From the NCBI RefSeq assembly GCF_030272615.1, contig NC_081413.1, positions 16,624,285 through 16,688,284 of the forward strand: a stretch of DNA of 64,000 nucleotides, given 5' to 3'. The notes beneath the pieces were generated by a model, which saw only the letters and a list, made by a program, of their open reading frames with translations, ran no database searches and was not told the DNA's origin. The translations under genes and the position numbers were made by a program. Of this stretch, positions 10,708 to 23,131 are shown piece after piece; positions within the stretch are counted from its first letter, which is position 1; the number at the start of each line of letters is the position of its first letter. Source of the DNA: Cryptomeria japonica (Eukaryota; Streptophyta; Pinopsida; Cupressales; Cupressaceae).

Positions 10708-13329
10708 CTTCCACACATTGAAACACTAACTTTGGCAATAACAGATCTCTAAATCGCCTCCTTAATCAACACACCTTACAAACAAAAGAAATTAAAATCA
10801 ACCAATTAATTGTTATGCCCTTCAATTTGTAAAATATCTCATGTCAAGGTAGGATGGCTTAGCCTAAATACCAAACAAGATACACGAATCTTCATAATGC
10901 TCAAAGCCACCCAACAAAACAACAAAAGAAGTGGCATCTAAGACTCCAAGTGAATGTTTGAAGCAAGAGGCGACTTTTATTAACTTCACAGGTCATACAT
11001 AAAATTTTCAAACTTTTATGGTGTCCATTTCAAGTTAAGGAGCTACACCAACCAAGGTTCACACACCAAGATACAATCCCATATAGTAGATATGAAAGCA
11101 ACTACTATTATCTTTCAATCCCATCGACCATCATAGTGAACAAAAATCCATGTCTTCACAATCCCCTTTATCGCGTAGTAAAATCCTCACACAAATCAAC
11201 CAAGAAAAGAGAATATTAATCACTCACCAAGAGTTGGATAGATAACCAATAGAATACCTTCAGTTGGTAAGGTACCCAATTCCTTCAAAGTTTCATCAAG
11301 ATATTTTTAAACTTAGCAAATTTATCTTTATCAAAGACTTAACAAATTTTGAACTTGAACCATTGTAATGCAAATGCAAAAAATAGATGATTTCGCCAAA
11401 TACTAGCTAGGGAAGAATCCTTCACCATTGAGATAGACCTTCCCAAGAGGGTTTTAGTCCTCCATAAGCTAAGAAGAACCAAGTTATATTTGAGAATTAC
11501 AAGGATTTTCAATCAAAGAAATAATAATCTTCAATCCTTGTTTTTATAAGCTTTTTTGGGAACTTTTCAAAAACTCCATTTAAAAATCACTATAAATTTA
11601 ATAAGCCTTATAACTCCAAAAAGTGATTTATTTTATTTTTAAAACATTTTTGACACTTAAAGTTGCTTTTGAATAATTTATTTGAAAATATTAAAATAAT
11701 TCCTATCAACTTATGGAAACTCGCCAAGGTACCAGATATGGAGAATTGAACATCACAAATCCAACCAAAGTTGATAGATGATAATTGATGTCGACACGAG
11801 CTCATACTATAAAAAGAAATGTTCTCTGAGGATCAAAGAGAACAAAACTAAAAAAAACCTAGAAAGATTGGTGTCATTCAAGTACTTACTATAAATAATA
11901 GTATTCTCTAAGGACCAAAGAGAACAAACCCAAAAATATTGGTGTCATGCAAGCACTTAGTATAAACAACAACTACTATCAAAACCCACAAAATCTAACA
12001 ATGGAGATCACCAAGAATATTGGAACTCTCCTAGCAAAATTGGGAAATTATGAAAAACCCTTAAAACTGGCCAATGTTTACATAACAAGATAGCATAAAA
12101 ATGGGGACATTCCAAGTGACAATTTATAAGTCCAAAATTCAGTAGTTGGTAGTTGATGATATATGTGAACAATTACATTATTTTTTATAGTTTAATGCAA
12201 GTGGGGAGTTATGTGTCTTTGTACATGGATTTAAGATACCAATGCACAACTTTACCAAGGTTAGACGCTCTATTAAAGTGAGAGAAGTTACTCTTAAAAT
12301 AGAAGATTTTAATAAAATTTATAACTATGTGAGTACTACTTTAAAGAGTTGCAAAATTTGTTTCCTTGGAGATAGTAGAATGACTCTTTTGAGAACTACT
12401 AGAAGCCATGTCTATTGTGTGTCCTAACTATTGGACCAACTATGAAGCAATTGATTTTCATAGGAGGTTAAGGATGCTAATCAATTATTTTTCATAAGTT
12501 CATGATTAAATAGGCAACAAATATAAGAAAATAAATAAAATCCAAGTTTATAGAGCAAGTAAGCCATTTGGCAATAATGAGGGAACATTGTAAGATCATG
12601 GAGAGTCCCTTCTAAGAGGGATGAAAAAAAAGATTTGGGTAACCTTAACTCAAAGCAAAATATTGCAATGTTCAATATCAAAATACTTATTTATGTCAAA
12701 CCATTATATTGAGATTGGTGGAGGATGCGAGAGTTTTCATTGCATTAAGGTTATTGAAATCAAAGATAAAACAAACAAACTAGAAAATAATTTGAAAAAT
12801 TGTTTGAGAATATATACAACTAGGTGTGATATCTAGAGTTTTCTTTTTGAAAGGGCACTCACAATTTGGAGGTCCATATGTGAACTATGGCAGTTGTGCA
12901 ATATTTCAAACCATGGTAATAGTGACACAGTTGATAGTAATACAATGAATAATACATTTACTGGTATTCTTGAGATGCAGTTAAGTAGATGTATTTAGAA
13001 TGAAGATATTGAAAATCAAAATCAAGACAACTCTCAATTTGATGGTCAAAGTGAGGAGATGAACTAACACATGAAAACAATATAGTAGTTACTAGGTATT
13101 TATACTTATTACTATACTTCATGAATTATGTTCCTAAATCCAAATGATTGTGATAATATTTTGTATTTCTATCAGATCCTGATATGCAAATACATTTTTA
13201 AAAGTTCCATTTATGAATTAATAAATATAACATACTACTATTTTCCATTGTTCCATTGAGAAACTAAATTTAAAACATTATTATCAAAATTGATTTTTTA
13301 AACATATTTTTTAATTTCATTTGTTAATT
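10708..13329. other. AT-rich stretch without a recognisable gene
   Basis: Short open frames (for example 12242-12427 and 12621-12836 on plus) match nothing I recognise and lack any protein-like context. One short tandem duplication is listed separately. The stretch may be very old repeat DNA. Confidence 0.5.
11807..11960. repeat. Two-copy tandem duplication, about 72-82 bp units
   Basis: Units 11807-11888 and 11889-11960 share CTATAAA, TTCTCT, AAAGAGAACAAA and ATTGGTGTCAT, followed by CAAG and ACTTA. They differ at several sites, so the duplication is old. Confidence 0.75.
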
Positions 13330-13340
13330 AACATATTATG
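13330..13340. repeat. TE3 target-site duplication, left copy
   Basis: AACATATTATG, repeated exactly at 14010-14020. An 11-bp TSD fits target-primed insertion of a non-LTR element. Confidence 0.85.
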
Positions 13341-14009
13341 AGGGCCTCCCCTTTCGCTGTCGACGATTCTCCTCTACGGGACACTTAGCTTCAACTTGCT
13401 CTCTCTCCCACTGCAGAGGCACTGCTACTTGGTGGAAGGATGCCATTGAAGATCACTTGACAATTAATGCTTCTAACTCTATCTTGGTTGAATCCTCTCG
13501 AGATGAGGTGCCCCTTAATGCCGATGATGCCTTTGCTGAGGTTACTACTATTGTAGACTCTTCCGTCCCCTTGGCTCCTACATCCGTTGCTCCTGATCCT
13601 CAGCTTCTCTCTTCTCCTGGCAATTTTGTTCTTCTTCAATAGTAGTCTGCTATGTTTCTACAGCATCAGGCTGCTGGTGTATTGTTGTAGCAGTTTGACA
13701 GTGTATCTGCAGGGTCTCCCCCGCCTGATTTGTCTTTGAATATTCCTAATGATAGTGTTGCCTGGATAGTTGTTTGTCGTAGGCGGAAAGGAAAATCTAC
13801 CCCCCTTCCCCAGCCCCCCCTTTGTCAAGGTGTTGATTCTCCCCACTCTTGAGTTGGGTTGGTTTGTTGATGGTTTGACAGTGGGTTTGTTTGCCCTGTC
13901 TAACTTTGTTTGTTTGGGGTTTTCACCCTTGTTTGGTCCGTTTTTTTTAGTTATCCATTTAGCTTTGTAAAGGGTCAGTGCCCTTGTTATCATTGCTTTA
14001 TTTATCAAA
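13341..14009 (+). mobile_element. TE3: short LINE-derived element with ORF1 tail and 3' end, no ORF2
   Basis: A 669-bp insertion between exact 11-bp duplications. It starts inside a degenerate LINE ORF1, keeps the ORF1 C-terminus, then runs into a T-rich 3' region ending GCTTTATTTATCAAAA, a typical plant L1-type tail. ORF2 (endonuclease and RT) is absent, so the copy is internally deleted as well as 5'-truncated. It could have moved only with enzymes from a full LINE. Confidence 0.7.
13343..13852 (+). pseudogene. TE3 LINE ORF1 C-terminal remnant
   Basis: The first open stretch (13343-13642) begins GLPFRCRRFSSTGHLASTC. That is a CCHC knuckle with the second Cys replaced by Phe (CRRF for CRRC). 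A Ser/Pro/Val-rich run follows to a stop at 13640. Further on the frame gives NDSVAWIVVCRRRKGKSTP, resembling the W-x-V-x-R-R-R-K-G ending common in plant L1 ORF1 proteins, and stops at 13852. ORF1 binds element RNA. The normal ORF2 does not follow. Confidence 0.6.
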
Positions 14010-14020
14010 AACATATTATG
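14010..14020. repeat. TE3 target-site duplication, right copy
   Basis: AACATATTATG, matching 13330-13340. Confidence 0.85.
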
Positions 14021-15716
14021 AATTTAATTTCAAATTGTTATTGCGTGATACTGATTTGCAAATTTGTCATAAAATCACACGAATTCCCTATGTAATACAA
14101 CATTCTCAATATTCCATGAAAGCAATACTCCATTACTTAAACACATAAGATCAACAAAATACTCAATACACAAAGATTCAATGGAGAACTCAATAACCTT
14201 GGATTATTGTATTCAAAAGAAATTTTTGTATTATAAACTGAAGACAATTATATTCAATTAAAATGAACTTCTCTATTACAGAAAATTTCATTTACAAACC
14301 GTCTTCCTCTATATGCTATGGAATGCTTGATAATTATAGACTAAAGCTTGCACAAAAGTACATTTCCAAAAATCATTTACAAGTTGGCTCATATCCCCTT
14401 AAATAAAAAATAGAGAACATAGGATAATGATCCAAGTTATATGTGTCACATGTTACATTTGACAATTATATTTCTATTGGAATAGAACGAGTACACAAAC
14501 CTATTACAAAATGATATTTAGTCGAACCATTGGAACCAAAAGGTGGTTGAAGAATTTGAAAATTTGCATTTAAACTTGAATCAGTTGTTGAAAATAAAAT
14601 TGAAACTAGATTATCCAATGATGCTCCAAAATGTTGATGTGCCTGAAATTGCTATTGACAAATGGACTTTGCTACAATTAGGATGTTGATGTAGCAACTT
14701 GATGACTAATTGAAATCATTATTTGATATCTATTCATCATTGATGTGACAATATTCAAGCCATGACCCATACAACTCCTTTGTTGGCCATTGAAAGTCAA
14801 TCACTTTTACAATCTTATTGATGTGAGCATTATATTTTGCTTCCATAATTGCTTTTGCTTCCTTGTTGAAATTATCTAGGCTTGATTCCAAATTTATTAG
14901 TCCATCCATACTATTATTTAACTAAATAGAATCAAGATCTTCACTACCACTAATGACTCAACATAAAGAAGGTACAATGGTACCAAATTCACATTTCCAC
15001 ATATTAAAAGATTTGATATTTCTATCATTATCTAGAATCTTAGACATTATTCCCTCTTGCAATGTTTCAAATGATTACAATTTTTTTCAATTGTAGCTCT
15101 AATTGTTGGAAATAATGTCATTGATGCCAAAGGGACATGGACAAATTTATCATTGATGTCAACAATAAATTAGTTGTTCAAGATTGTTGTAATTGATATC
15201 AAAGGAAATAATGATTGTGTGGTTGAAGCATTTCATCTACGCTAAAGACCATAAATAACCTAGTTAAGATCATCAAAAGAGTAGCAAATAATGGACTCTA
15301 ACTATAAAATAATTTGCACAATATCTGGCCAACTTCATAAAACATTCCTAACTACAAATTGTGACCAACTTATATTTAGGATTATTTAAAATCGTGGCCA
15401 CTTGCATCTACTTCAACAACCACCTTGAAAATTTAAATAAATTTATAAACAATTTAATTTTATATTGTTTGAGACCAACCCCATAGAAGTAGCATTGGAT
15501 TAAAGGAAAATGAATATCATTTTATGGCTGACCTATTGAGGATTTAAATATTTAAATCTACCTTAATTTAGGTTGACCTCTCTAAGAGAAATTTGCCTCA
15601 CCTTAGAGAGTTGTCTCTCTTGAATGAAAGGGACATATTTGTATGGTATATGTAGAGGTTTGTATGAGAGGTAGAGGTAAGTAACTAACAAATATCTTTC
15701 CTATTCACACACACAC

Positions 15717-15751
<35 letters not shown>

Positions 15752-16321
15752 TAATTTTAAGAGTAGATATAAAAGAGTTTTATGAGCAGATCTAAAGGGA
15801 GTTTATGAGAAAATCCTTGAAGCATATTAGAGAAGATATTTGGAGCATATAATAGCATACCTTTAACCATATTTGAGTAGACCTTTAAGACAAATTTATA
15901 GTATATTTTCAAAGTAATTTAAGACAAATTTGTGAAGGTTTTATGAGCAGATGTGATGTAGATTTGAGGTAGAATTATAAGTATTTTTTAGTAGAATTAT
16001 GAAGCATATTTTAGCAAATCTAAATCATAATAATAAGCTGATCTGAAGGAGACTTATGACATTTTTTTTTTAGCAAATTTGTGATTTGAATTTAAGAGAA
16101 TAAAGATTTTGTGAAGACAAATCGAATGTCCATCACTATTAAAAAACAACATCGTGAAGGTGGAACTTACTAATTTAGAATTTGGTGCTTCCCAAAAGAA
16201 GAGATTGGTACTCGTGGGGATTGATGTCTCTAGTCAATCGATGCCTATGAATCTTCAAGAGGAGATTGGTGTCTACCATTAGTTAGTGCCTACAAAATTT
16301 GTAAGAAGGTTTTATATAAAC
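14021..16321. other. Stretch without a recognisable gene, left of TE4
   Basis: No supported coding region. It holds a dinucleotide repeat at 15704-15747 and, at 15775-16080, a loose repetition around TTTATGAGCAGAT and AGCAAAT. A 75-codon minus-strand run near 14733-14957 with one stop is too weak to call. Confidence 0.5.
15704..15747. repeat. Compound (CA)n-(AT)n microsatellite
   Basis: A short CA run (15704-15716) followed by about 14 AT repeats. Confidence 0.9.
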
Positions 16322-17789
16322 TGTAGTCACATAAATCTGTCAATTTAATTAAATGAATATTTACTATTTATTTGATTAATAAACCCACTAGCCAACAGTT
16401 AATTAAATTAACATTTCATTAATTCATCTTCAACCATTCTCCTATTAATTAAATAAATTATTCAATTTATTTTAATTAATTCATTAAACCAAATTCACAA
16501 TCAATTAAATGAATAAATCCTATTTATTTAATTTAATCCCCTTTCCTCTTTTAAATAAATAAATAAAAGATTTATTTAAATGATTTAACTCCCCCCTACT
16601 TGCAGTCTCCTACAAATGCAAGTTGAAACCACAAGTTGAAATTAATTAATTTTATTTTAATTTAAATCCTATTTTTCCTCACCCACCAAACCCACTTGCA
16701 ATCCTAAATCCCCTTCTAGACTCTTCTAACCACTTTCTAACCATTCCTAATTAGCCTAATCCATCCCATAATTATTGTCACATTCCTAAGCAACTTGGAG
16801 TCACTTCTCAAAGCCTCCAAAGTCTTTGAAAAACATTTAATGCTTTATGTGTTCAACAAGCTAACCCCTAAAGTCTTCCAAACCACTAATGGCTCGTACA
16901 TGACCACTAATGGTTCGTACATAACCATTTATGGTTAAATCCACTTGCTCCCATGGTTAGAGACTTTACCTCTAACTCAACCCTCATTTAACCCATGGGT
17001 CTCTTCAAGCATTTATTGCTTTGACCATGGTTATTCTCACTAACTCTTGCACAAGATTTTATCCATTGGGTAAAGACATTATTGATTGGATAATGTCTTT
17101 ATTCTTTCAAATCAACATTAACCTTACCTCCCAAGTTAACCATTCAGTCATGTCAAGCATTTAATGCTTATTCCCTCTCCTCTCAACCCATCTCTTGTTG
17201 ACATTTGTCATCTAGGGATTGGGTTGAAAGTCCTCACATGGATCTTAAGCCCTTCAATCTTGGCCCTTGTTGAGATTACTCAACGTCAACCATCCATTGC
17301 TCCATTTTACCCATAAATAGAGCTCATTTGTTCATAATCCAGATCCTGAAAACTTGTATGCATTTAACCTATAGTGAAATTTAGAGAGCATTTAGCATAA
17401 GCATTTACATTTACTCTTTTGGACTAAAATTAACACTAGATTAGATAATAGTTTCATTTTTAGCTTGTTCAAATTTCATACTTTCACAATCATATCACAA
17501 TCTTGAATCTCCATAAGACTTCCATAGCATTGCACAACTGAGAGCTACACTCATGTGGAACTTGGAGAGGAGAGGAACAAGGGAGGAGCAAATATGAGCA
17601 TCTTAGTTAGCATTTGGAAGAGCATAGTTTATTTATTCTATGTTTGTATGCTTTTTATTTCATGCTCAATATCTCTCTTGATATGCCTGTTTAGAATAAT
17701 CTTTGGTTGCTAGCACTAACGTTTGCTTCTTGTGTTCTTGTGTGTGTTGCCATCAAGCCAAATTTTCTAATTCTTTTTGCAGAGCATCA
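16322..17789 (+). repeat. TE4 5' LTR
   Basis: 1468 bp from TGTAGTCACATAA to GAGCATCA, directly before the PBS. It pairs with 43786-45234. Two hand-compared segments of 300-400 bp differ at about 4-5% of sites. The left flank is TAAAC, with no matching duplication on the right, as expected if the right end is lost. Confidence 0.88.
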
Positions 17790-17791
17790 TT

Positions 17792-17812
17792 TGGTGAACC
17801 TAAGGTGAATCC
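17792..17812 (+). other. TE4 primer-binding site
   Basis: TGGTGAACCTAAGGTG, two bases after the LTR. The copy after the right LTR reads TGGTGAACCCGATGTG, and TE2 has TGGTGAACCTGACGTG. The three together suggest an ancestor close to TGGTGAACCCGACGTG. Confidence 0.72.
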
Positions 17813-19520
17813 AAGAGCAACCATTTTGAAAACAACTAAATTTTTGAATGTTTTAATTGACACACAGGTCGCGCTCTTGCACTTTTGTTCTTGGTTTAGT
17901 GCCTTCACAAATTCATACTTTAGCGCTATTGTTCCCAAAGTAACGCTATCATTTATCTTCTAGCGCTATTGACCCTAAAATAGTGCTATCGTTCTAGTAT
18001 TAGCACTTTTGACTCATTGTTTGACAGAGTTAACTTTGTTTGGCAACAGCTCTTTTAGCACTATTGTCTCTTTATTCAGGGCACTCACTTTTCTTTTAGC
18101 GCTATTGTCTATATTGTTGCGCTTTCATGTTAAATAATGCTTTTGTTTTCACACAGAGTAGTGCTATTGTAATAGAGAGTTGTAAGAAAATTCCTTGTAA
18201 CTGAAAACCAAAATTTTTAGGCTTGTAGAAGCCCACCAAAACATGCGGATTTTTCTAACTAATTATCTTTTGTGCAGGTTTTGACTAACCCCTACAATAG
18301 GATTTTTAGCAATTTTAGCTTAGGAAGTAAATTTGTTCATATTGCTAACTTTGTCTTTCAAGTTAGGATAAAATAATTTCATTTTCCTTTTGGGTTAAAA
18401 TCAACTACACTTTCATTTGGGGTTTTAAAAAGAACCACATCTTTCGTTTGGAGCTTTAAAAAAGAATCACACTTGTTCAAAGTTAAAAAGAATCACAAAA
18501 ACAAACACACAAAATTCTTTTGGTGCTTAAAATCAACAAGGCAAAATTTTATTTCTTGCATCAAACTAAAATTCACAATCAACACTTCATTTTTTGCAAG
18601 TTAAAAAGAATCCGCAATTTGCCAAAGTTATTCTCAAATTGATTTACTTCAAGCAAAACATGCTCTTAATTCAGTTGACTAGGATTTCCAATTCCTAGAT
18701 TACAAAAATATTTTGCCTTTGAAGTTAAAAAGAACACCATGATTGTTGGAGCAACATCTTCAAATAGTTAGATCACATTGCAATGAAAATCAGTTAAAAA
18801 GAACAAGTGTTTTTGGTGATTGGCACACTTGTGCAAAGTTTGTCGAGTGGTCCTACTTCTAACACAAACTATCCTCTCCCTTGGCTTTTGTGGTCCTAGG
18901 TGTAAGAGAAAAGTGTTAGTAACACTGAAATTTTTCTTTTTAAGAGAGGCCTGCCAAGAGACACATCACTCTTGGGAATGACCTCGCGCGGTAAATCCTT
19001 TGAGCTGCTATAGAAATCAGGTGTGAGCGAAAGCTGTAGCCTTGGGTATAGTTGTTCCTACAGTGTAACTTGCCGAAAGGACAAATGGGCCCCACCACAA
19101 GTTAGAAGGCTCTTAAGTGAGTCACTGCAGAATGAACTTATGTCCAAAAACACCGAAAATTACTAGACACCTTTTTATTTAGAAACCCACCCATTTTATT
19201 GATTGAGAATATTTGTGATAAATTCAGTACAAGAGCATAGATGGTTTTTCTCCCAAGATACTCACCATACATATTTCCTTGAGTAGAAACATAGCTTTTT
19301 GAAAGGCTACTTGCAGGTCAATAAAAGTGGTGACTCCCCCATCACAGGGATCATCTATTTGTTATGCTCATGCAAGACTTAGTATATCACATCCTTACCT
19401 GCTACAATGGGATTCATAAGGTATGTGTACCAAAGTTGAAGAAATATCAAGATGTGGGCTGAAATTATCGCAACTGGCCATTTGACCTTAGGGATAAAAT
19501 GTGTTTGAAGTGTCTTTATT
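17813..19520 (+). other. TE4 leader with an AGCGCT repeat array
   Basis: No gene. From about 17870 to 18180 the motif TAGCGCTATTGT recurs in varied form at irregular spacing (for example 17920, 17940, 17961, 18096). Further on there are many AAGTTAAAAAGAA(T/C)CACA-like runs. A leader this long fits Ogre-type elements. A related array lies antisense at 42950-43225. Confidence 0.6.
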
Positions 19521-19904
19521 TTGTGTCAGACCAGTGATAAATTGAGCCGACTTCAGGATTTTGGAAAAACATACACAACAACATTTGGAAAAAAGATCAT
19601 AGAGTTCAAAGATTGGGTTGATTTAGACCCACACCTATTTGTGCCTTTTGAGACTACATTAGTGTGTTTGTGTGCTTGCTATGTTTTCTTGTCAAAGAAA
19701 ATCAAAACCAATTCAAAAACAAGTATTCATCCAACACAAACTTTCAACACCAACATTTGGAAAAAATCAAAACAAAGTATCAAACTATATGACCATCCTT
19801 CACATTTTGAGAAGGAAGAATCTTCATCAACATATCAATTTGAAGAAAAGACCATTAAGCTCAAAGGCTTTCATCAAAAGAAGGAATTTTTTCTATCTCA
19901 ATAG
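19521..19904 (+). pseudogene. Possible upstream ORF1-like remnant of TE4
   Basis: A 127-codon open frame between PBS and gag. It encodes VDLDPHLFVPFETTLVCLCA, then a short hydrophobic segment (CLCACYVFLS), then a Lys/Ser/Thr-rich tail. A decayed continuation near 20090-20160 gives EKPATPEREEEEFVPYA. Ogre elements carry an extra ORF of unknown function in this place. That position is the only argument for the label; I do not recognise the protein. It could also be a chance frame. Confidence 0.3.
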
Positions 19905-20605
19905 ACAAATCTTTGTCTCACATAGAGCCTTCTTACATAACATGCGTCTATATCTTCAATGAAAATCCAATGAGGTTGATCAAGAGTCTTTGAACCGCAT
20001 AGATTTTACTCAATATAGAGCTTTCAGTTATCATAAAAACAAGGGAGGCAAAATCAATCCTGCCTTCTTTCTAGACATTTGCATCACATATAACATAGCT
20101 CAGGAAAAACCAGCAACCCCCGAAAGAGAAGAGGAAGAATTTGTACCATATGCAACATAGAGTTTTTATTGAAGTTTAAACATTCCATCCATTCTTACAT
20201 TCATACATCATCAATCCATTCCAACTCTTGAAACATAAAGAGGTCTTGTCTTAAGTTCTTTTTAGATATTGCTTGAATAAAAAACAACACATCACTTTTT
20301 AGAGTCTCTACATCTAGGACAAACTCATCCTAAGAGGCATTTCTACGCAGGTTAAAACTAGTCTACGAGTGCATCCTCTCATTACTAGATAGCTTGGTCT
20401 GTAACACATCTCAGACCTCTCTATACCTTATCATATCAAACATTGTCAACACACACAACAAGCAATTCATATAAGGACTTTGGTAAACATCAAACCTTTA
20501 GTGCTAGAGATCCATATGCAAAACACTTCACCAAAAATTTATCTCTCATTCCATCACCAACTCATAATCATTTTCACCAAACTTCAACAACAACTTTCAA
20601 ACAAA

Positions 20606-22260
20606 ATGGCTCAAACCAGATCAAGGATTAGACATCTAGAAATCGAAGAGGAAGAGGAGGAAAATCTCAATGAACTCCAAGAAGCCCTTGGAGGAAACAA
20701 AAATGATGAAAATTCTAGTACTCCCACTCCTGAAGCAATAGAAATGGCACAACACAACCCCCTCTTCAATCAAATTTTCTATGAAATCCTCAGGAACAAT
20801 GTTGATGCTCACTTTTTAAGACTTTCCCAAGAGGGAGCCAAACTACCCTCTGATTTTGATATTGCACAATTACGACAAGCATCAGAACACCATAGTCGTA
20901 ATGAGGGTGGAAGAGGTCGAGATAACTTTAGATATGACCTTCATCAAGGAAATCACCCACCTCCTCCTCCTCCTAATGACATTGACATGTTGAGGCAACA
21001 AGTCGAGAATCTAGCCCAACAACTCCAAAGTGGTGTGAAAACTACCCTGTTTTCACTTAATGATATATGTCCCTATCCCTTCAATAGGAATCTACATATG
21101 GCACCTTTTCCACAAGGGTTTGAAACACCTAAGTTTGAAAAGTATTAGGGAAAAGGAGACCCTCAAGATCATGTCAGGGAATTTCACTCCACTTTCCTAG
21201 AAGTGGCATATGAAGACACATATCTAATGCGCCTCTTTTCTTAGAGTTTGCGAGGGACAACCACACAATGGTTTTCCCGACTAACAGACGACATTAGGAC
21301 ATTTGAAGAATTGGTCCAAAAATTCATTGCACATTATTCACACAACATAGAATGTGATGTCACCATGGAAAATCTGTGTAACACCAAGCAAAAACCAGGG
21401 GAGCTATTTTTAGCTTTCCTACAATGATGGCGACAAATGTCTAGCAGACGTTCTCTTCAGTTACCTGAATGAGAGCTAGTGGAAATATTTATTTGCAACT
21501 TGAATGAAGAAATGGAGTTCCATCTAGACATGAAAGGCACAGAGTCTTTTAATGACATGATCACTCAGGGATTAAAATGTGAACGGGCCCTCATCAAGAA
21601 GGGGCTTATCAAGATATACAATGAACCAAAAGATGCCCCTCGCCCGCGCTTCAACAGTGATAAACCTAAGTTATGGAATAAAAACAAAAACATCGTCAAT
21701 GAAGGGGTTGTAGATGCAAGGACAATCAAGAGTGCACAACATGTGGTTTGATTTGCGGGGGAAAACCCCCCTTCTAAGAACAACACGGTTCCCCCCCCGC
21801 CAAATCAAGGACGCAATGTACCGCAAGAGGAACCGAGACAATGACAACAAAATTATAAACCAAAACGTACATACACTCCCTTAGGGGAACCTATTGAAAC
21901 AGTGTTATGTCAATTGGTCTCCTCAAATGTAGTGACCTTACCAAAGACATCTAATTACAAACCTCAGGTCAAACCTCCATGGTGGAGGGATAATGAACAT
22001 TGCGAATTCCGTCAAGGGAAAGGGCATAAAACAAGTAATTGTCATAGATTGAAAGATCTTGTTTAGGATCTTATTGACCGAGGAGAGATTGAAATTGAAG
22101 GACACAAACCAAAAACCACAAATAATGATCATCTTATGTTTAAGAATCCACTTCCATCACCAGAGCAAAGGGGTCCTTCCACTTCAGGATGAAACATAGA
22201 TACAACTGATTATACACGAGCTGCCTATAATTACACTGTGAATCACCTATATGATGTTGA
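20606..22260 (+). pseudogene. TE4 gag, several stops
   Basis: The start at 20606 (MAQTRSRIRHLEIEEEEEE) follows a short C-rich leader. An acidic N-terminus and a polyproline run (HPPPPPPNDIDML) precede the gag core: GKGDPQDHVREFHSTF near 21150, TTTQWFSRL near 21270 and FICNLNEEMEFHL near 21490. The knuckle near 22000 reads CEFRQGKGHKTSNC, the Tat-type C-x2-H-x4-H-x4-C with the first His now Arg, followed by RLKDLV and DLIDRGEIEI as in TE2. In-frame stops at 21146, 21241, 21425 and 21470 mostly sit where Gln or Arg is expected. Confidence 0.78.
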
Positions 22261-22435
22261 TGAATAAATTGCAACCATTACCATCAAAGATTTAAGCCCT
22301 ACTTGCAATGTTGTTACACGTCGTAGCAAGATCACCATTAAAGAAGCTCCACAAGGCACCACCTCCATCCCAAAGTAGTATAACCTTGTGGAATAATTAG
22401 ATAAGACACCCGTACTTATATCCATCTTAGAGATT

Positions 22436-23062
22436 TTGTGCCTATCCCCATCTCATAAAATAATCTTGGATCAAGCTCTCCAAGAAGCGTCAGTCCCTGC
22501 CAATCTAAATACAGATCAATTTCAAGCTATGGTTGGTAGTCTGAGGTCATCACCATGTCTCACTTTCTTTGAAAGTGATAATACATCCTTCCAACAACCT
22601 CATAACGCATCACTCCATATTGAAGGATTTATCAACCAACATAGGATCAAGCGAGTCTTGATTGACAATGGAGCAGGCCTAAATATCTATACATTACAAT
22701 TGGTCACAACATTGGGATATGCAATTAAATCAGTGGATCCCCACAAAAAGATAACCATAAAAGCCTATGATGATGCAAAGCGTTCATCAAAAGGAGCAGT
22801 TGTGTTACCAATCCGAGTGGGCATAGTGGTGAAGCACATCATATCTCAAGTTCTAGACCTTCCTCTGTCATATAATTTGTTGTTAGGAAGACCTTCGATA
22901 CACGCCATGCAAGCCATTCCATCTACCTATCACCATTGTATCAAGTTCCCTCATAACGGTGTAGAAATTACAATCCTGGGTGATGCAAATCCATTTACAT
23001 ATTGTGACAATATCAATCATCAGCCAGAGATTACCATTCCCAACAACAAAGAAGCTATCTAG
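22436..23062 (+). pseudogene. TE4 aspartic protease
   Basis: A 208-codon open stretch. The catalytic motif is at residues 74-80, VLIDNGA, the D-N-G form usual in Tat elements. The flap and second half follow: VVLPIRVGIVV, YNLLLGRPSIHAM (residues 146-158) and HHCIKFPHNGVEI. The family enzyme cuts gag-pol in the particle. This domain is the least damaged part of the element. Upstream codons belong to the gag-protease junction, so the Met at 22436 is not a true start. Confidence 0.78.
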
Positions 23063-23131
23063 TCCACATCATATGTAAGTCTAGACTCTCTTTCCAATTC
23101 AAACACCACTATACCAAAGCAAGAGAAGAAA

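Noticed and set aside
13770-13970. Hydrophobic plus frame that looks like a small membrane protein
   Set aside because: Lies in the T-rich LINE 3' region, where Phe, Leu and Val codons arise by composition.
14733-14957. Minus-strand run of 75 codons with one stop, protein-like
   Set aside because: Too short and without homology I recognise; chance is plausible.
16316-16321. TAAAC as a TSD for TE4
   Set aside because: No matching copy follows the right LTR; the right end is a PBS and leader instead.
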